This document shows, one piece after another, positions 30,293 through 40,870 of a stretch of DNA of 64,000 bases. A program made the position numbers and the translations under genes. Positions within the stretch are counted from its first letter, which is position 1; each line of letters begins with the position of its first letter. The notes beneath the pieces are model-generated. The model had not been told where the DNA came from. It searched no databases and saw only the letters and a program-made list of their open reading frames with translations. Origin of the DNA: Coenobita brevimanus (taxonomy: Eukaryota > Arthropoda > Malacostraca > Decapoda > Coenobitidae). The stretch is taken from NCBI GenBank assembly GCA_032717465.1, contig CM064655.1, positions 18,025,335 through 18,089,334 on the forward strand, in the 5' to 3' direction.

Positions 30293-32578
30293 TGTTATGC
30301 TGGTGTTTTTAAGGCGACTTCTCGTCCTAAAAACACTAGCGACTGAAGCGGGGTCCTCTTTCTAGACCGGAAGTAAAGCACCAACAAAGGAACAGGACAT
30401 ACAAACCAGGCAGTACACCTTAACACATCTAATACCTTAATTCTAACCGTTACAATACAACAAAGAGTGATATTTGAGATACAGGGGAACAGGGACACAG
30501 AGTTAACATTCAGCACCACAAAATATAGTTACACTCAGTACACACTACAATGCTCATACAGGGATATCTTGAATTATATATGGTATTGTCTATGTGTCAC
30601 TTTTAGGCAGGATATACACTGAACTGATCACAAAGGGGATAAACAAGATTGGGAGTCTGTACGGGAAATATTACTATAAATAAGATAGGGTGCGAATAGC
30701 GACACTTGACACAGTCACCTGGTCACGGCGACACTCACACTCAGGCTTTTGATCGGCTCGTGCACCCTAGCCTTATGCGTTCACAGAAAGTTCTTTTATT
30801 TGGGGGACTTGGATAATTACTCTAAGTTTCATTCTCTGTCCTGCCGACACTGGGTTCCTTTGGACTATTGGTAACTGCACTGTTCTTCACTTAGTCACTG
30901 TTCACTGTTCTTTTCCCTGATTTGTTCTCGACACAAGGGGCGTCGCTATTAACCTGTATCTCCTGGGTAATGTTCACTCTGTGACAAGGGCGTGAGGGTA
31001 GAGCCCTAGGGGTACCCGGCCTGCAGAGGGCAAGGGATTACCCGCAGGGGAGTCACTGCCCAGGTCACACTCGTCGGTGGGGTGCAGGGAGGCCCTTCCG
31101 TCTGGGGGCCTCAACCTGAGAGAAGGCCCTAGAGTTGGGGCCTCGTCGGTGTAATGCAGGGAGGCCTTCCTGTCTGGGGGCCTCGACCTGGGAGGTGGCC
31201 CTCGAGTTGGGGCCTCGTCGGCGTGGTGCAGGGAGGCCCTCCTGTCTAGGGGCCTCAACCTGAGAGGTGGCCCTCGGGACTGGGGCCGAACAGCTGGAGC
31301 AGTCGGGCCTGTTGTCTCTGGCTCCGTGGAGTGAGGGAGCCGGAATCGCCTTCGTTGGGAACCGGTGGGTCTGGCCTGGGTGTCCTGGGACTGCGGGCGC
31401 CTAGGGAGAGAGGCGCCGACAGGGCTGGGCTGCGGCAGCTTCTCCTTTGGGACTTGGGCAGGAACAAGGATCTCCCAGGCGTGGGAGGTAGGTCCGATAT
31501 CGGGCCTTGCCACCACTCTAGTGTCACCTCCGGGGCTATATTCCCGGGTGGTGACGAAGGGCTCCCACAGGGGGAAGAGGCTGGATAAGGACTCACGTCA
31601 CTCGTGTCCTCTCTGGTACGTCCTGAGGCTGGAGCCTTGGGTCGCCTTACCCTGGTACGTACGTTGGCTGTGGCCGAGAGCTTACCCAGTTTACAAGGAG
31701 CAACTGAAGGGCGTACAGGGCCGCTCCTTCCCCGCCACGTATAGGGACCGTCAGTGCGGTGTTGCTCCTGTAGTAGGGGACAAGCCGGAGTGAGGGGCAC
31801 AGAGGCCACACTCTCTCCAGTACGTACTGAGGCTATCTTCAGGGGCTTCTCTACCCTGGTACATGCCACGGCCAGAGCCGGATGCCTACCCGTCTTACAG
31901 AGAGCAACTGAAGGGTGTACAGGGCCGCTCCTTCCCCGCCACGTATAGGGACCGTCAGCACGGTGTTGCTCCCGTAGTAGGGAAAAGCTACAAGTATGAT
32001 AGCACGGGCTCTTTACCCTGGTACATACTCTGGCCGTAGCCGGGAGCTGATCATTCCGGCCAGAAGCAACTGAAGGGCGTACAGGGCCGCTCCTTCCCCG
32101 CCACGTATAGGGACCGTCGGCGCTGTGTTGCTCCTGTAGGAGAGAACAGCAGGAGAAAAAGGATGCACTGGGGCAACTCTCTCTCCTGGGTGTACTAAGG
32201 CCGGAGCCTTGGGTCGCCTTACCCTCGTACACTTTATTAGGCCATAGCCTTGGGCCTCCTGCCCTTGGGCCTCCTGCCCTAGAGGGTGTAACAATTGCCG
32301 TCAATCCGGTGTTACTTGGGACTGAAGCTAGTTCAGTCCCACCCCTTTTCTGACGACGGTTGTTCCACCCGCAAGGTAGTTGCCTTTCCCCGGTCACCTG
32401 GTGTTGGAGCAGTTGCGGGGAACAAGGGCCCAGGACCGTAGTGTCCTGGTGACCCTCTTGATTGTGGTCACTAACCCCACCGTTGTGTCCTCCTGGGGTG
32501 GTGGTGCGGTGGCGGCCCGGTGGTGGGGTGGGGGGTGGTGAGGTGGAAGGTCCGGTGGCGGGCACGGCGGGCATTTTA
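30293..32578 (-). repeat. A2 5' LTR (2.29 kb)
   Basis: Starts on the minus strand TAAAATG at 32578 and ends CATAACA at 30293. Hairpin at 30303-30336. It carries the intact pre-insertion site for A1 near 30725-30735. Ends are fixed by the GGTAC duplication and the primer binding site. Confidence 0.95.
31255..32574 (-). CDS. LTR-embedded ORF in the A2 5' LTR (unknown function)
   Basis: 439 codons on the minus strand from the ATG at LTR base 5. Layout as in the A1 copy: Pro-rich head (SPPPTPPPG), repeat units with LREQHRADGPYTWRGRSG, and a C-terminal end with PTPGRSL, CRSPALSAPL, ARLLQLFGPSPEGHLSG. Open in this LTR and in the 3' LTR of the same element although pol and gag are broken. The product is not recognised. 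Confidence 0.5.
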   Translation of the reverse strand: MPAVPATGPSTSPPPTPPPGRHRTTTPGGHNGGVSDHNQEGHQDTTVLGPCSPQLLQHQVTGERQLPCGWNNRRQKRGGTELASVPSNTGLTAIVTPSRAGGPRAGGPRLWPNKVYEGKATQGSGLSTPRRESCPSASFFSCCSLLQEQHSADGPYTWRGRSGPVRPSVASGRNDQLPATARVCTRVKSPCYHTCSFSLLREQHRADGPYTWRGRSGPVHPSVALCKTGRHPALAVACTRVEKPLKIASVRTGESVASVPLTPACPLLQEQHRTDGPYTWRGRSGPVRPSVAPCKLGKLSATANVRTRVRRPKAPASGRTREDTSDVSPYPASSPCGSPSSPPGNIAPEVTLEWWQGPISDLPPTPGRSLFLPKSQRRSCRSPALSAPLSLGARSPRTPRPDPPVPNEGDSGSLTPRSQRQQARLLQLFGPSPEGHLSG

Positions 32579-32583
32579 GGTAC

Positions 32584-32819
32584 TGCTTGTTGGGATGAAG
32601 AGGTTAATAGCAGTGGGGGAAAAGAGGAAGAAGTGGCTAGAGTGGATAGAGGACAGGGGTTCGGTTTAAAATAAATGAATATATTGAGAGCAAGAGGCGA
32701 ATAGAGAGACTAGTGAAGAGGAAAATGAAGGAGGTACAGTATCCGAGGGACGCCTCACCTCCTCTGCCTCCTCCTGAAGACCCAGCAAACCACCCTCCAC
32801 ATAACCTATGCGCCACACT

Positions 32820-32868
<49 letters not shown>
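32584..32868. other. Non-coding DNA between A2 and B2, ending in an AT repeat
   Basis: This is the resumption of the locus that A2 interrupted (left half ends at 15955). No gene seen. A pure (AT)n run occupies about 32826-32868 and abuts the end of element B2. Confidence 0.7.
32826..32868. repeat. AT microsatellite
   Basis: Perfect AT dinucleotides over about 43 bp directly adjoining the B2 LTR end at 32869. Confidence 0.95.
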
Positions 32869-32871
<3 letters not shown>

Positions 32872-35663
32872 AATGCTAGGTGTAAATAGGCTCGACTTCT
32901 CGTTCCTAAAACACCTAACATGGAGCGGGGTCCTCTTTCGAGACCGGAGCTTAGTGCAATTAAGAGAGGCAGGACACAAAAACTCTAGGCAATAACCTTT
33001 ACACGTATATTACCACAATCAGACACAGGACAAATCAGCAGATATTACAACATAATGTATAGCAATATAAAACCCTTATCTAGGATATGTGTATCTCGCA
33101 GGATACTTGCTTATCTGATATTAATGCCAACCAATCAAACCTAGTGTATCTGGATACAGTGAACATGGGCGCGCTCGTGAGGCGCGGGGAGTGAGTCTCA
33201 CAAATGGAGGGAGAAAAGGGGGAGAGTGCGGGGAGTGACTTGGGATGGCTAGGAGGGAGGTATGGTAATACTGGAGAGAGGCAAGGATTAACAGTGAGGA
33301 TTACACGTTTTCCAATAGCAAAGGGACTTTGGTAATTGATTCTATTCTTGATTTACACTTACACTAGATACTGTGACGAGGGAATGTCGTACAGGATTTA
33401 CGGGTAGCGGGAGTGGGGGAATATCACTAACACTCTCGTATTACTTCTTTAGAGCTCACAGCAGTAGGGGTGTATTCCTACAGAGGAATTTCCAGGCGGC
33501 ACAGTCTTACTAATTGTATATAAGGGACGTCACTCATAAATATAGTTCATCAGATCTTGGTTCGCACACTCGTCTCTTATTCTCTCACTGTGATCTTCCT
33601 TGCCCTGATATTCACTTTATTAAGTCACTGCACGATACTACACTAGGCAAAGTCACACTTAACCTAAATCACTTGCACTGTTTCTGGGCAGCATCACACG
33701 TATTCATCGTGAGGGGCAGGGGCGGGAATACGCCGTCGGCAATCCTGCCGGGCGAGGGGCACCGCCAAGGGGAGGCGTGCCAAGAGGGCACAGGGCAACT
33801 CGTAGGGGCGTCCTCTCGCGTCCTGGGCTACCCGTGGCTTCCGGGCTGGGCTCAGGGGTATGGCCCTCGGGACTGGGGCCGAATAGCTCCAGGAACCTCT
33901 GGTGTAAGTCTCGGCCAGAGGAGGGAGCCTTACGTCGTCTTGGGTGCGTATGGAGATCGCGCCTGGGTGTCCTGGGGAGGATCGGGAGAGACTGTGGACT
34001 GCGGTCTCCTGCATGTAGGGGCGCCGACAGAGGAGGGCTGCGGCATCGGCTTACGCCGGGGCCCGTCAGGTGCGTCTGTTCCAGAGCCAGGCATAGGGAG
34101 CAGAGGCCAGGGGAGGCTGTGAGGCCTGTCTGGGCCACACTGGTACGGGAAGCCTGGGCTCTTGTCTCCTGCCGGGGTGATGTCTCGCTCCTTGCCTCCT
34201 TCTGTGCACCTTCGGAGCGACAGTGGGCCGTCTCACGAGGGCAGGAGCGACAATAGGCTGTCTCTACCAGGGCACCTTCGGAGCGACAATAGGCCGTCTC
34301 TACCAGGGCACCTTTGGAGCGACAATAGGCCGTCTCTACCAGGCCACTTTGGGAGCGACAATAGGCTGTTTCTACCGGGGCACCTTCGGAGCGACAATAG
34401 GCCGTCTCACGAGGAGGGGAGCGACAATAGGCTGTCTCTACTGGGGCACCTTCGGAGCGACAATAGGCCGTCTCTACTGGGGCACCTTCGGAGCGACAAT
34501 AGGCCGTCTCACGAGGAGGGGAGCGTCAATAGGCCGTCTCTACTGGGACACTTTCGGAGCGACAATAGGCCGTCTCTACTGGGACACTTTCGGAGCGACA
34601 ATAGGCCGTCTCTACTGGGACACTTTCGGAGCGACATTAGGCCGTCTCTACTGGGACACTTTTGGAGCGACAATAGGCCGTCTCTACTTGGACACTTTCG
34701 GAGCGACAATAGGCCGTCTCTACTGGGGCACCTTCGGAGCGACAATAGGCCGTCTCACGAGGAGGGGAGCGACAATAGGCCGTCTCTACTGGGACACTTT
34801 CGGAGCGACAATAGGCCGTCTCTACTGGGACACTTTCGGAGCGACAATAGGCCGTCTCTACTGGGACACTTTCGGAGCGACAATAGGCCGTCTCTACTGG
34901 GACACTTTTGGAGCGACAATAGGCCGTCTCTACTGGGACACTTTCGGAGCGACAATAGGCCGTCTCTACTGGGACACTTTTGGAGCGACAATTGGCTGTC
35001 TCTACTGGGACACTTTCGGAGCGACAATAGGCCGTCTCTACTGGGACACTTTCGGAGCGACAATAGGCTGTCTCATGAGGAGGGGAGCGACAATAGGCCG
35101 TCTCTACCGGGACACTTTCGGAGCGACAATAGGCCATCTCACGAGGAGGGGAGCGACAATAGGCTGTCTCTACCGGGACACTTTCGGAGCGACAATAGGC
35201 CGTCTCACGAGGACGGGAGCAACAATAGGCCATCTCACGAGGGTGGGAGCGACAATAGGCCGTCTCTACCAGGACACTTTCGGAGCGACAATAGGCCGTC
35301 TCTACCAGGACACTTTTGGAGCGACAATAGGCCGTCTCACGAGAAGGGGCGCCGTCTGGAGTTTCTAAAACAATTCCACCCCTAGCTGGTTCAACAATCC
35401 CACTCTGTGAAGGTAGTGTCCTTCTCCTACGACGGCGACGGCGTGGTGGCTGTGTGACATAGGGGCGCACGGCCCGGGCTGACATATGCCGTTGTTGCCG
35501 GGGGTTGTTTCGACTGGTGGCGACTACCCCGTGGGGTCCGTGTGGGGGTGTCGGCACGTTCCCGGGCATACTGGGCTGTATCTTGCTTGCCCCGTTGTTG
35601 GGGGCACTATGGTATTCTTCTGTTTCCATTTCGGAGGCACTGCTTTGTAAGTCACACATTTTA
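32869..35663 (-). repeat. B2 3' LTR (2.8 kb)
   Basis: Starts on the minus strand TAAAATG at 35663 and ends GCATTACA at 32869. Terminal hairpin at about 32876-32922 with TTAGGTGT and ACACCTAG arms and loop CGAGAAGTCG. About 1.15 kb of it is the tandem array. Confidence 0.93.
34200..35352 (-). repeat. 36/30-bp tandem array in the B2 3' LTR
   Basis: About thirty units of 36 bp (minus strand ETAYCRSESVPV) mixed with 30-bp units (ETAYCRSPPR). As both lengths are multiples of three and the unit has no stop, at least four of the six frames stay open across the array; the two long plus-strand frames here are shadows. Confidence 0.95.
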
Positions 35664-35926
35664 CCACTCTCCCCTTGTAAAAAGTCACGTCCTCGTGGCT
35701 GGAGGTGGAATGCTTGCATGTCGTAGGTGGTGTACACGGGCTGGAGGTGTTGCAGCACGGTTTGCCAGGCGATGGTGTAGGGGTTTTCTTCCTGCTCCAG
35801 GTCGCAGGTGAGGAAGAGTGTGGAGGCAGTGGTAGTAGACTGGAGGAGGGTTAGCGGGTGGTGTGGTCCACGGAGTCTGTGGTTCCTGCCAAGGTTAGGC
35901 GCCCATATGGCCCGCTTCACTCTCAT
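34637..35926 (-). CDS. Accessory ORF of B2 crossing from the internal region into the 3' LTR
   Basis: 429 open codons on the minus strand, starting MRVKRAIWAPNLGRNHRLRG upstream of the LTR, then EQEENPYTIAWQTVLQHLQP and LQPRGRDFLQGESGKM, where GESG is encoded by the purine tract and KM straddles the LTR start. In the LTR: a Ser/Pro/Gly segment, a run of eight arginines (PPRRRRRRRR), then ETAYCRS repeats until a stop (TAT to TAA) at 34637. Beyond it the frame would continue to the LFGPSPEGHTPEPSPE module around 33850. Function unknown; the Arg run could bind RNA or act in nuclear import, which is a guess. Confidence 0.55.
   Translation of the reverse strand: MRVKRAIWAPNLGRNHRLRGPHHPLTLLQSTTTASTLFLTCDLEQEENPYTIAWQTVLQHLQPVYTTYDMQAFHLQPRGRDFLQGESGKMCDLQSSASEMETEEYHSAPNNGASKIQPSMPGNVPTPPHGPHGVVATSRNNPRQQRHMSARAVRPYVTQPPRRRRRRRRTLPSQSGIVEPARGGIVLETPDGAPSRETAYCRSKSVLVETAYCRSESVLVETAYCRSHPREMAYCCSRPRETAYCRSESVPVETAYCRSPPREMAYCRSESVPVETAYCRSPPHETAYCRSESVPVETAYCRSESVPVETANCRSKSVPVETAYCRSESVPVETAYCRSKSVPVETAYCRSESVPVETAYCRSESVPVETAYCRSESVPVETAYCRSPPRETAYCRSEGAPVETAYCRSESVQVETAYCRSKSVPVETA
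35664..35675 (-). promoter_or_regulatory. B2 polypurine tract
   Basis: Minus strand AAGGGGAGAGTGG immediately before TAAAATG. Purine-rich and positioned as the plus-strand primer. Confidence 0.7.
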
Positions 35927-36960
35927 CTTGCTTGGTGTGGCTGTCGGTGTGGTCGGAAGCTGAATGCTGGATACTGAGGGTAAGGGCTGGGTTTTGTGCT
36001 GTGGTAATGCGGTGCTGAGTCTCTGGGGAGTACAGGTAGAGGGGATTTGGGCCTGATGTAGCTTGATGGTGTGAAGTCATGGGGAGGTGGGTGGTGTAGG
36101 AGTGTGTGTGTATCGGGCGGCCCGAGCAGGTGGTGGTTGTCTTGAGGGTCGGGGTGGGAAGGGAAGTGGGCGTATCGAGTGGGCGGGTTGTTTCGTGTGT
36201 TGTGGGTGCGGTGGGGCATGGTGTTGGTGGAGTGGGTGTATGCATGGTGGGTGGGGGAGGGGTGGTGGTAGTGGGTTGTGGTGAGGGTGTGGTGGCGTGG
36301 GCGGAAGTGGTGGGAGTGGGGATTGAGGGGGGGGCAACGGAGGGAAGGGGTGAGGGTGAGCAAGGGGTGGTGGGGGAGGCGTCAGGTGAGGTGCTGGGGG
36401 TGGTGGCAGCCGGGGAGGCAGAGGTGGTAGGGGGGGTGGAGTGGGAGGGTGAGGAGGAAACGTAGCACTCATATGCGAATGTAGAGGGTGGTGCAGGGGC
36501 TGGAGGGGGCTGGGGGTGTGGGGTCGGGGCGGAGGAGGTGGGCGTGTGGAAAGGCCACACGTGGTGGTTGCGGAGGGTATGGGGAGTGCTGTGGTAGTAT
36601 ATGACCACTTGGTATGAGTTGGGGACGCGGGTGATTGTGTGGGGCCCCGTGAAGTGGGGGGCGAGCTTGTGGGGAGTGGGGAGTTGGGCGATGGCAACTG
36701 TGTCACCAGGGTTGAAGGGGTTGGAGGCTGTATTGGGTCCAAGGTCCAGATTCTTTTGTAGGTGGTGTATCCGCCCTTTTAGCAGATGTAGTGGGTCTGT
36801 AGTGGGAGCGGAAGCTGGTGGCTGCAGGTGGTGGCATAGGGGTAGTAGGAGGGGAGTTTCCCCAAAGATTCTCTCATGGCAGGAAACCCCATCTTCTCAG
36901 AGGCATGAATTCATGCCCCACTGGACAATTTTCACATGCGCCGGTCAGTCGTCGTCCTAA
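35927..36960 (-). pseudogene. B2 pol C-terminal tail (low complexity)
   Basis: Pro/Thr/His/Ser-rich sequence after the integrase core, open in more than one frame and corresponding to the tail of the A2 and B1 integrases. It includes NRHVRPF-like and HTYTTH-like scraps. Probably the C-terminal extension of integrase rather than a separate gene. Confidence 0.6.
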
Positions 36961-39893
36961 GTAGCCTCGATTCGGGTGCATAGCTGATTAATAAGGGTAT
37001 GATGACTACGTTCACATACGGCGTTCCCTTGAGGCCAGTATGGTGAGGAGTGGGAGATCTTATATCCGAAAATTCTGGCTAGCTCCTCCCAGACTTTTCC
37101 GGAGAACTCGGGGACATTATCGGAATGGATGGCTTGTGGGATGCCAAAGTAAGGGAACACGTGTTGGAGAAGGGCATTGGCGACAGCGACGGCATGATGT
37201 TCCTTAGCCGGGCAGGCTACTACTAATTTTGAATACGTGTCTACAAAAGTGATCACGTATTTATATCCAGATTTGGGGGGAAGAGGGCCTACTACGTCGA
37301 TCGCCAGGAGTTGCCAGGGCTTGTGGGAGGTGATATGGCCCGATGGTCCGGCAGTCCAGGTGATATCTTTCCCAAGCATGCAGGCGCGGCAAGTCTGGAT
37401 AATTTCCTTGGCGAGTGTGGAGGGATTTGGGGCCCAGTAAATGTCGTTGAACACCTGTAATAATTTTTTGGTGCCCAAGTGGATGCTGTTGTGGGCATGG
37501 AGGTGGCGCAGGGTGTCACGTGCTGCATCGGGGTCAAGAGGATATGCCCGGACAGGGTTAAGGAGGTGGTCGCCCTGTCGGCATAGCTTAGTGAATAGGT
37601 GGGCAGGGATCTAGGGGGACCGTTCCTTGTGGTGCCAGAGTTGTAGGAGGTCCGGGTCTGGCTGTACCGCATGGATGGGGAGGCGGGAGAGGGCATCTGC
37701 ATTGGTGTGGAGCTTTCCGGGCCTGTATGAATTTTCGTACTGAAACTCCTCTAGGGTGTCGCGCCATCTGACAAGTTGGGCGTTATGGGAGTCCGACTGG
37801 CGTAACCACTGGAGTGATTGGTGGTCAGTGATTATCGTGACTTGGGTTCCGGAAAGATAAGCTCTAAAATATTGGAGGGCCCAGATTATGCAGAGGCATT
37901 CTCACTTGGTGGCGGCATAATTCTTTTCAGCCGGATTCAGAGTGCGACTGGCACAGGCAATGATGTGTTCTCTGCTGGCCTGTACCTGGGCTAGGACGGC
38001 ACCTATCGCGGTAAGGGACACATCGGTGTAGAGGCGAAAAGGGAGGGCATAGTCGGGGAAGGCTATGGTGGGGGCAGAGATGAACTTGTCTTTTAGCTGT
38101 TGAAAAGCAGCTTGCCGGTCCTCGGTCCAGAGAAAAGGTTCCCCTTTCCGTGTCAAATCGTGAAGAGGCTTGGCAATCTGCGCGAATCCCTTCACGAAGC
38201 GACGGTAATAGGACGTGAGTCCCAGGAAGGCGCGGACGCCATGGACATCCTGTGGCGGCGGTATGTCCGCTATGGCACGGAGCTTGTCGGGATCTGGGGA
38301 AATTCCTGCTTAGGAAATAGTCCCAGGAACGAGACGGTTCTAGCGGCTAGGACACATTTAGAAGGATGTAGCTTGAGGACTGCCTGGCGAATTCTGGTGA
38401 AAACTCGACGGAGGCGCTGCAAGTGGTCGGCCCAGGTCTGGCTAAAAACAATGACGTCGTCAAGATAAGCTAAACATATTTCCCAAGTGAGGCCGCTCAA
38501 GACAGATTCCATTAGTCTGGAGAAAGTGGCAGGGGCATTGCAGAGGCCGAATGGCAGAACATTAAATTTGTAATGTTTGCCATTACTGGTGGAAAAGGTC
38601 GTCTTGCCTCAATGGTCCGGATGGACAGGGACCTGCCAGTATCCAGACTGGAGGTCGAGGGTAGAAAACCAAGACGCTCCGTAGAGGGAGTCTAGGGAAT
38701 CGTCAATGCGGTGGAGGGGGGTGGCATCTTTAATGGTGACGTCATTCACACGGCGGTAGTCGATGCAAAATCGCATCGTGCTGTCTTTCTTTTTTACTAG
38801 AACGACAGGGAAGGACCATGGGCTGGTGGAGGGGGAATAAAAACACCTGCCTGTACCATTTCACACACCTGGCGGTCCTCCTCTTCCCTCTGTCGGGGGT
38901 TCTTACGTCAGGATGGTTGTCGTATAGGTGGGCCTGTCGTATGAATTTCATGTGACAGGTACGTGGTATGCCCTATATCTGCTGGTCCTGTCGCAAACAA
39001 ATCCTGGAAATCCAGGAGGAGGAGGCGTAGGGTGTCTGACTTCTGGTCGGAGAGATGGTCGGGGATGGGGGTAGAGGGGTGGGGAGGTGGGAGGAGGATG
39101 GGGCACAGGGCTCGGCTTCCTCCATCTCTCCGATGATAAGCCCCTTGGGGAGGGTGAGAGGGGACAGGGTGGGATTGGCGATGCGGATGGCGGCGTGGTG
39201 GGGTGGGAGGAAGGTGGGGGACACAAGGCAGGCAGAAAGGGCTCCGGAGGGGAGGAGGGGGGAGAACAAAACGGAGGGACCTGAGGGCCTGTTAAGGGGC
39301 ACCCGAGCCTCATGGTGGGAGGGGATGGTAACAGCGGCGGAGACGGTGGCGGGGAAAGAAGGAGCAAGAGTGGGGTGAAAAGGCACGGGAGGGGGAGGAG
39401 AGGGGGTGGGGGAAGGGGGGGGAAGGGGGGCACTGGAGGGAGGAAGGGGGCGAATCCTCTGGCTGGGGCCGCGGCGTGCATGTGCAAACGGCTGGGGTGG
39501 AACGGGGTGGGGGGTGGAACTGAAGTTGTCGGTGGCGACAGTCGATTGTAGCTCCGAGTTTTTGGAGCAAGTCTAGTCCTAAATACCCGTCATAACTCCG
39601 GCAGGAGGAATAAAAAATGATGAATGGATGTTGGGTGGACACCGGCTGGTGGGTGTCGACCCGTAGGGCCCGAGTTTCCCCACGGATGGGCAGGGGGCCA
39701 TCCCCCGCGTCCACAAGGTGAGTGGTAGTAGGGCGGAGTGGGCCAAACCGCGATCTGTAGCGGGAGAAATAGTGGCTGTAAAGGCAGGACCTGGCCGCTC
39801 CCATATCGACTAGCAGTCTGGCCTTCACGCCGTTTATTTTCATCTTGTGGTATACTGGGGGGGCGATACTCAGGGGTAATGGCCCCTGCCACC
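36957..39893 (-). pseudogene. pol: B2 pol (many frameshifts)
   Basis: From right to left: protease from 39843, whose active site reads DMGA instead of DTGA (so inactive); linker 38973-39386; RT fragments with [15 protein letters not shown] remnants near 38750, YLDD near 38456-38467 in AYLDDVIVFSQTWADHL; RNase H 37902-38195 (LYTDVSLTAIGAVLAQ); integrase 36957-37478 (IDVVGPLPPKSGYKY, HSDNVPEFSG, NAVCERSH). At least six frame breaks or stops. Related to A at the protein level throughout. Confidence 0.9.
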
Positions 39894-39915
39894 ATGGGTT
39901 GGTGCGGGGGCGGGC

Positions 39916-40806
39916 CTAAAAATCCAGCTGGCTAGAGCTTTCATTCTCCTGTTCCTGCTCCAGTTCTCCTGAATGGGGCTTGTCCATGGGCATCAGCTCG
40001 TCTCCTGGGGCCTCGCCTTCTAAGGCAGGCACTTTACACGAACCCGGGGCTGTGATTCTGCGGCGAGCAGCTTTAAGCTGGTCCCGTATGTCATGAAGGG
40101 GGCAGCGGGAGTTGCAGGCTGTGAATTCCCACGGGTTGACAAGAATTAGGTTCGGGTTTTCTCGCGGGGCGGGGCGCCGACGGGAGGGGTGTGCCCTGGG
40201 CGGGCTAGGCGCCGGGGTCGGGCTGGTGTGAGGCAGAGGTGGACGTGGTGTGGCTGGGGGAGCCGGGGGTCGGGTGGGGAATTTCTTAACAACATTGATT
40301 TGCTGTGGAGAAGGGCAGGCGGTCAGGAGGCGCCGTATCAGCTGTATATCTCTATCCATGTCTCCTGTTGGGTCATGGATAGTGAAGTGTTGCTTAACAA
40401 CACTCGGGAGCACTCTGAGCAGAGTGTTAAATGTATGCTGATCCCGGGTTTCCTCATCTGCCTCCGGGTAGGCAGCAGTAACCAGGCGTCTTGCCTGTAT
40501 CAGGGTATTATCTAAATCCCCGTCGAATGAAAAACTATCCAATTGGGATAGAGCCACCACTTTCCCTAATGATGGGGTGATGGCTTGTACAGTGAACTTC
40601 GTAAAGTTCTGCCATGTGAGTTCTGGGACGATTTTCGGTGCTATGATCACTGCCGCTTTACCCAATAGTGGTAGTGTGACTGCAATTTTCTGTTGGTCAT
40701 TTTCAAAGCCAATATCCAGTAAGGGTTTAATTACTGCCAGATATGTGTGTATATCATACTGGTCGGGGCCAAATTTGGGTAACTGAACGTGCGGTTTAGT
40801 TGCCAT
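39916..40806 (-). CDS. gag: Gag of element B2
   Basis: 296 codons, intact, starting MATKPHVQLPKFGPDQYDI. Same design as the A gag: conserved N-terminal globular half (LLDIGFENDQQKIAVTLPLL, GKVVALSQLDSFSFDGDLD), Pro-rich linker, then NPWEFTACNSRCPLHDIRDQ with C-x3-C-x2-H, acidic tail and terminal LDF before a TAG over GGATTTTTAG. No CCHC knuckle. It is the only intact lineage B gag here. Confidence 0.85.
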   Translation of the reverse strand: MATKPHVQLPKFGPDQYDIHTYLAVIKPLLDIGFENDQQKIAVTLPLLGKAAVIIAPKIVPELTWQNFTKFTVQAITPSLGKVVALSQLDSFSFDGDLDNTLIQARRLVTAAYPEADEETRDQHTFNTLLRVLPSVVKQHFTIHDPTGDMDRDIQLIRRLLTACPSPQQINVVKKFPTRPPAPPATPRPPLPHTSPTPAPSPPRAHPSRRRPAPRENPNLILVNPWEFTACNSRCPLHDIRDQLKAARRRITAPGSCKVPALEGEAPGDELMPMDKPHSGELEQEQENESSSQLDF

Positions 40807-40853
40807 TATGCCAAATATTCCTGATTACCTCTCTTTTACGCCCGGGTCAAGAA

Positions 40854-40869
40854 CCACCGCTGGCCACCA
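40854..40869 (-). other. B2 primer binding site
   Basis: Minus strand TGGTGGCCAGCGGTGG, one base from the LTR. It differs from the A site only at the eighth and ninth bases or so (CC for CA), so both lineages probably use related primers. Confidence 0.75.
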
Positions 40870-40870
40870 G

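Larger units (their letters stand above)
15956..32578 (-). mobile_element. Ty3/gypsy-type LTR retrotransposon A2, interrupted by A1
   Basis: Complete element on the minus strand with a perfect 5-bp duplication GGTAC at 15951-15955 and 32579-32583. 5' LTR 30293-32578, internal region 24913-30292 (PBS, gag, pol, accessory ORF start), and a 3' LTR split by element A1 into 15956-16402 and 23078-24912. Without A1 it is about 9.9 kb. The two LTRs are nearly equal in length (2286 and 2282 bp). Gag and pol have frameshifts, so the copy is not autonomous, but the LTR ORFs are long and open in both LTRs. Confidence 0.95.

Noticed and set aside
34162..35385. Long plus-strand ORFs (407 and 381 codons) with RSDNRPSLLGHF- or GATIGRLYWDTF-type repeats, and similar frames at 42169-42810
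   Set aside because: They lie opposite the minus-strand LTR ORF over the 36-bp array. A unit without stops and a period divisible by three leaves most frames open; they lack the head and the LFGPSPEG tail.
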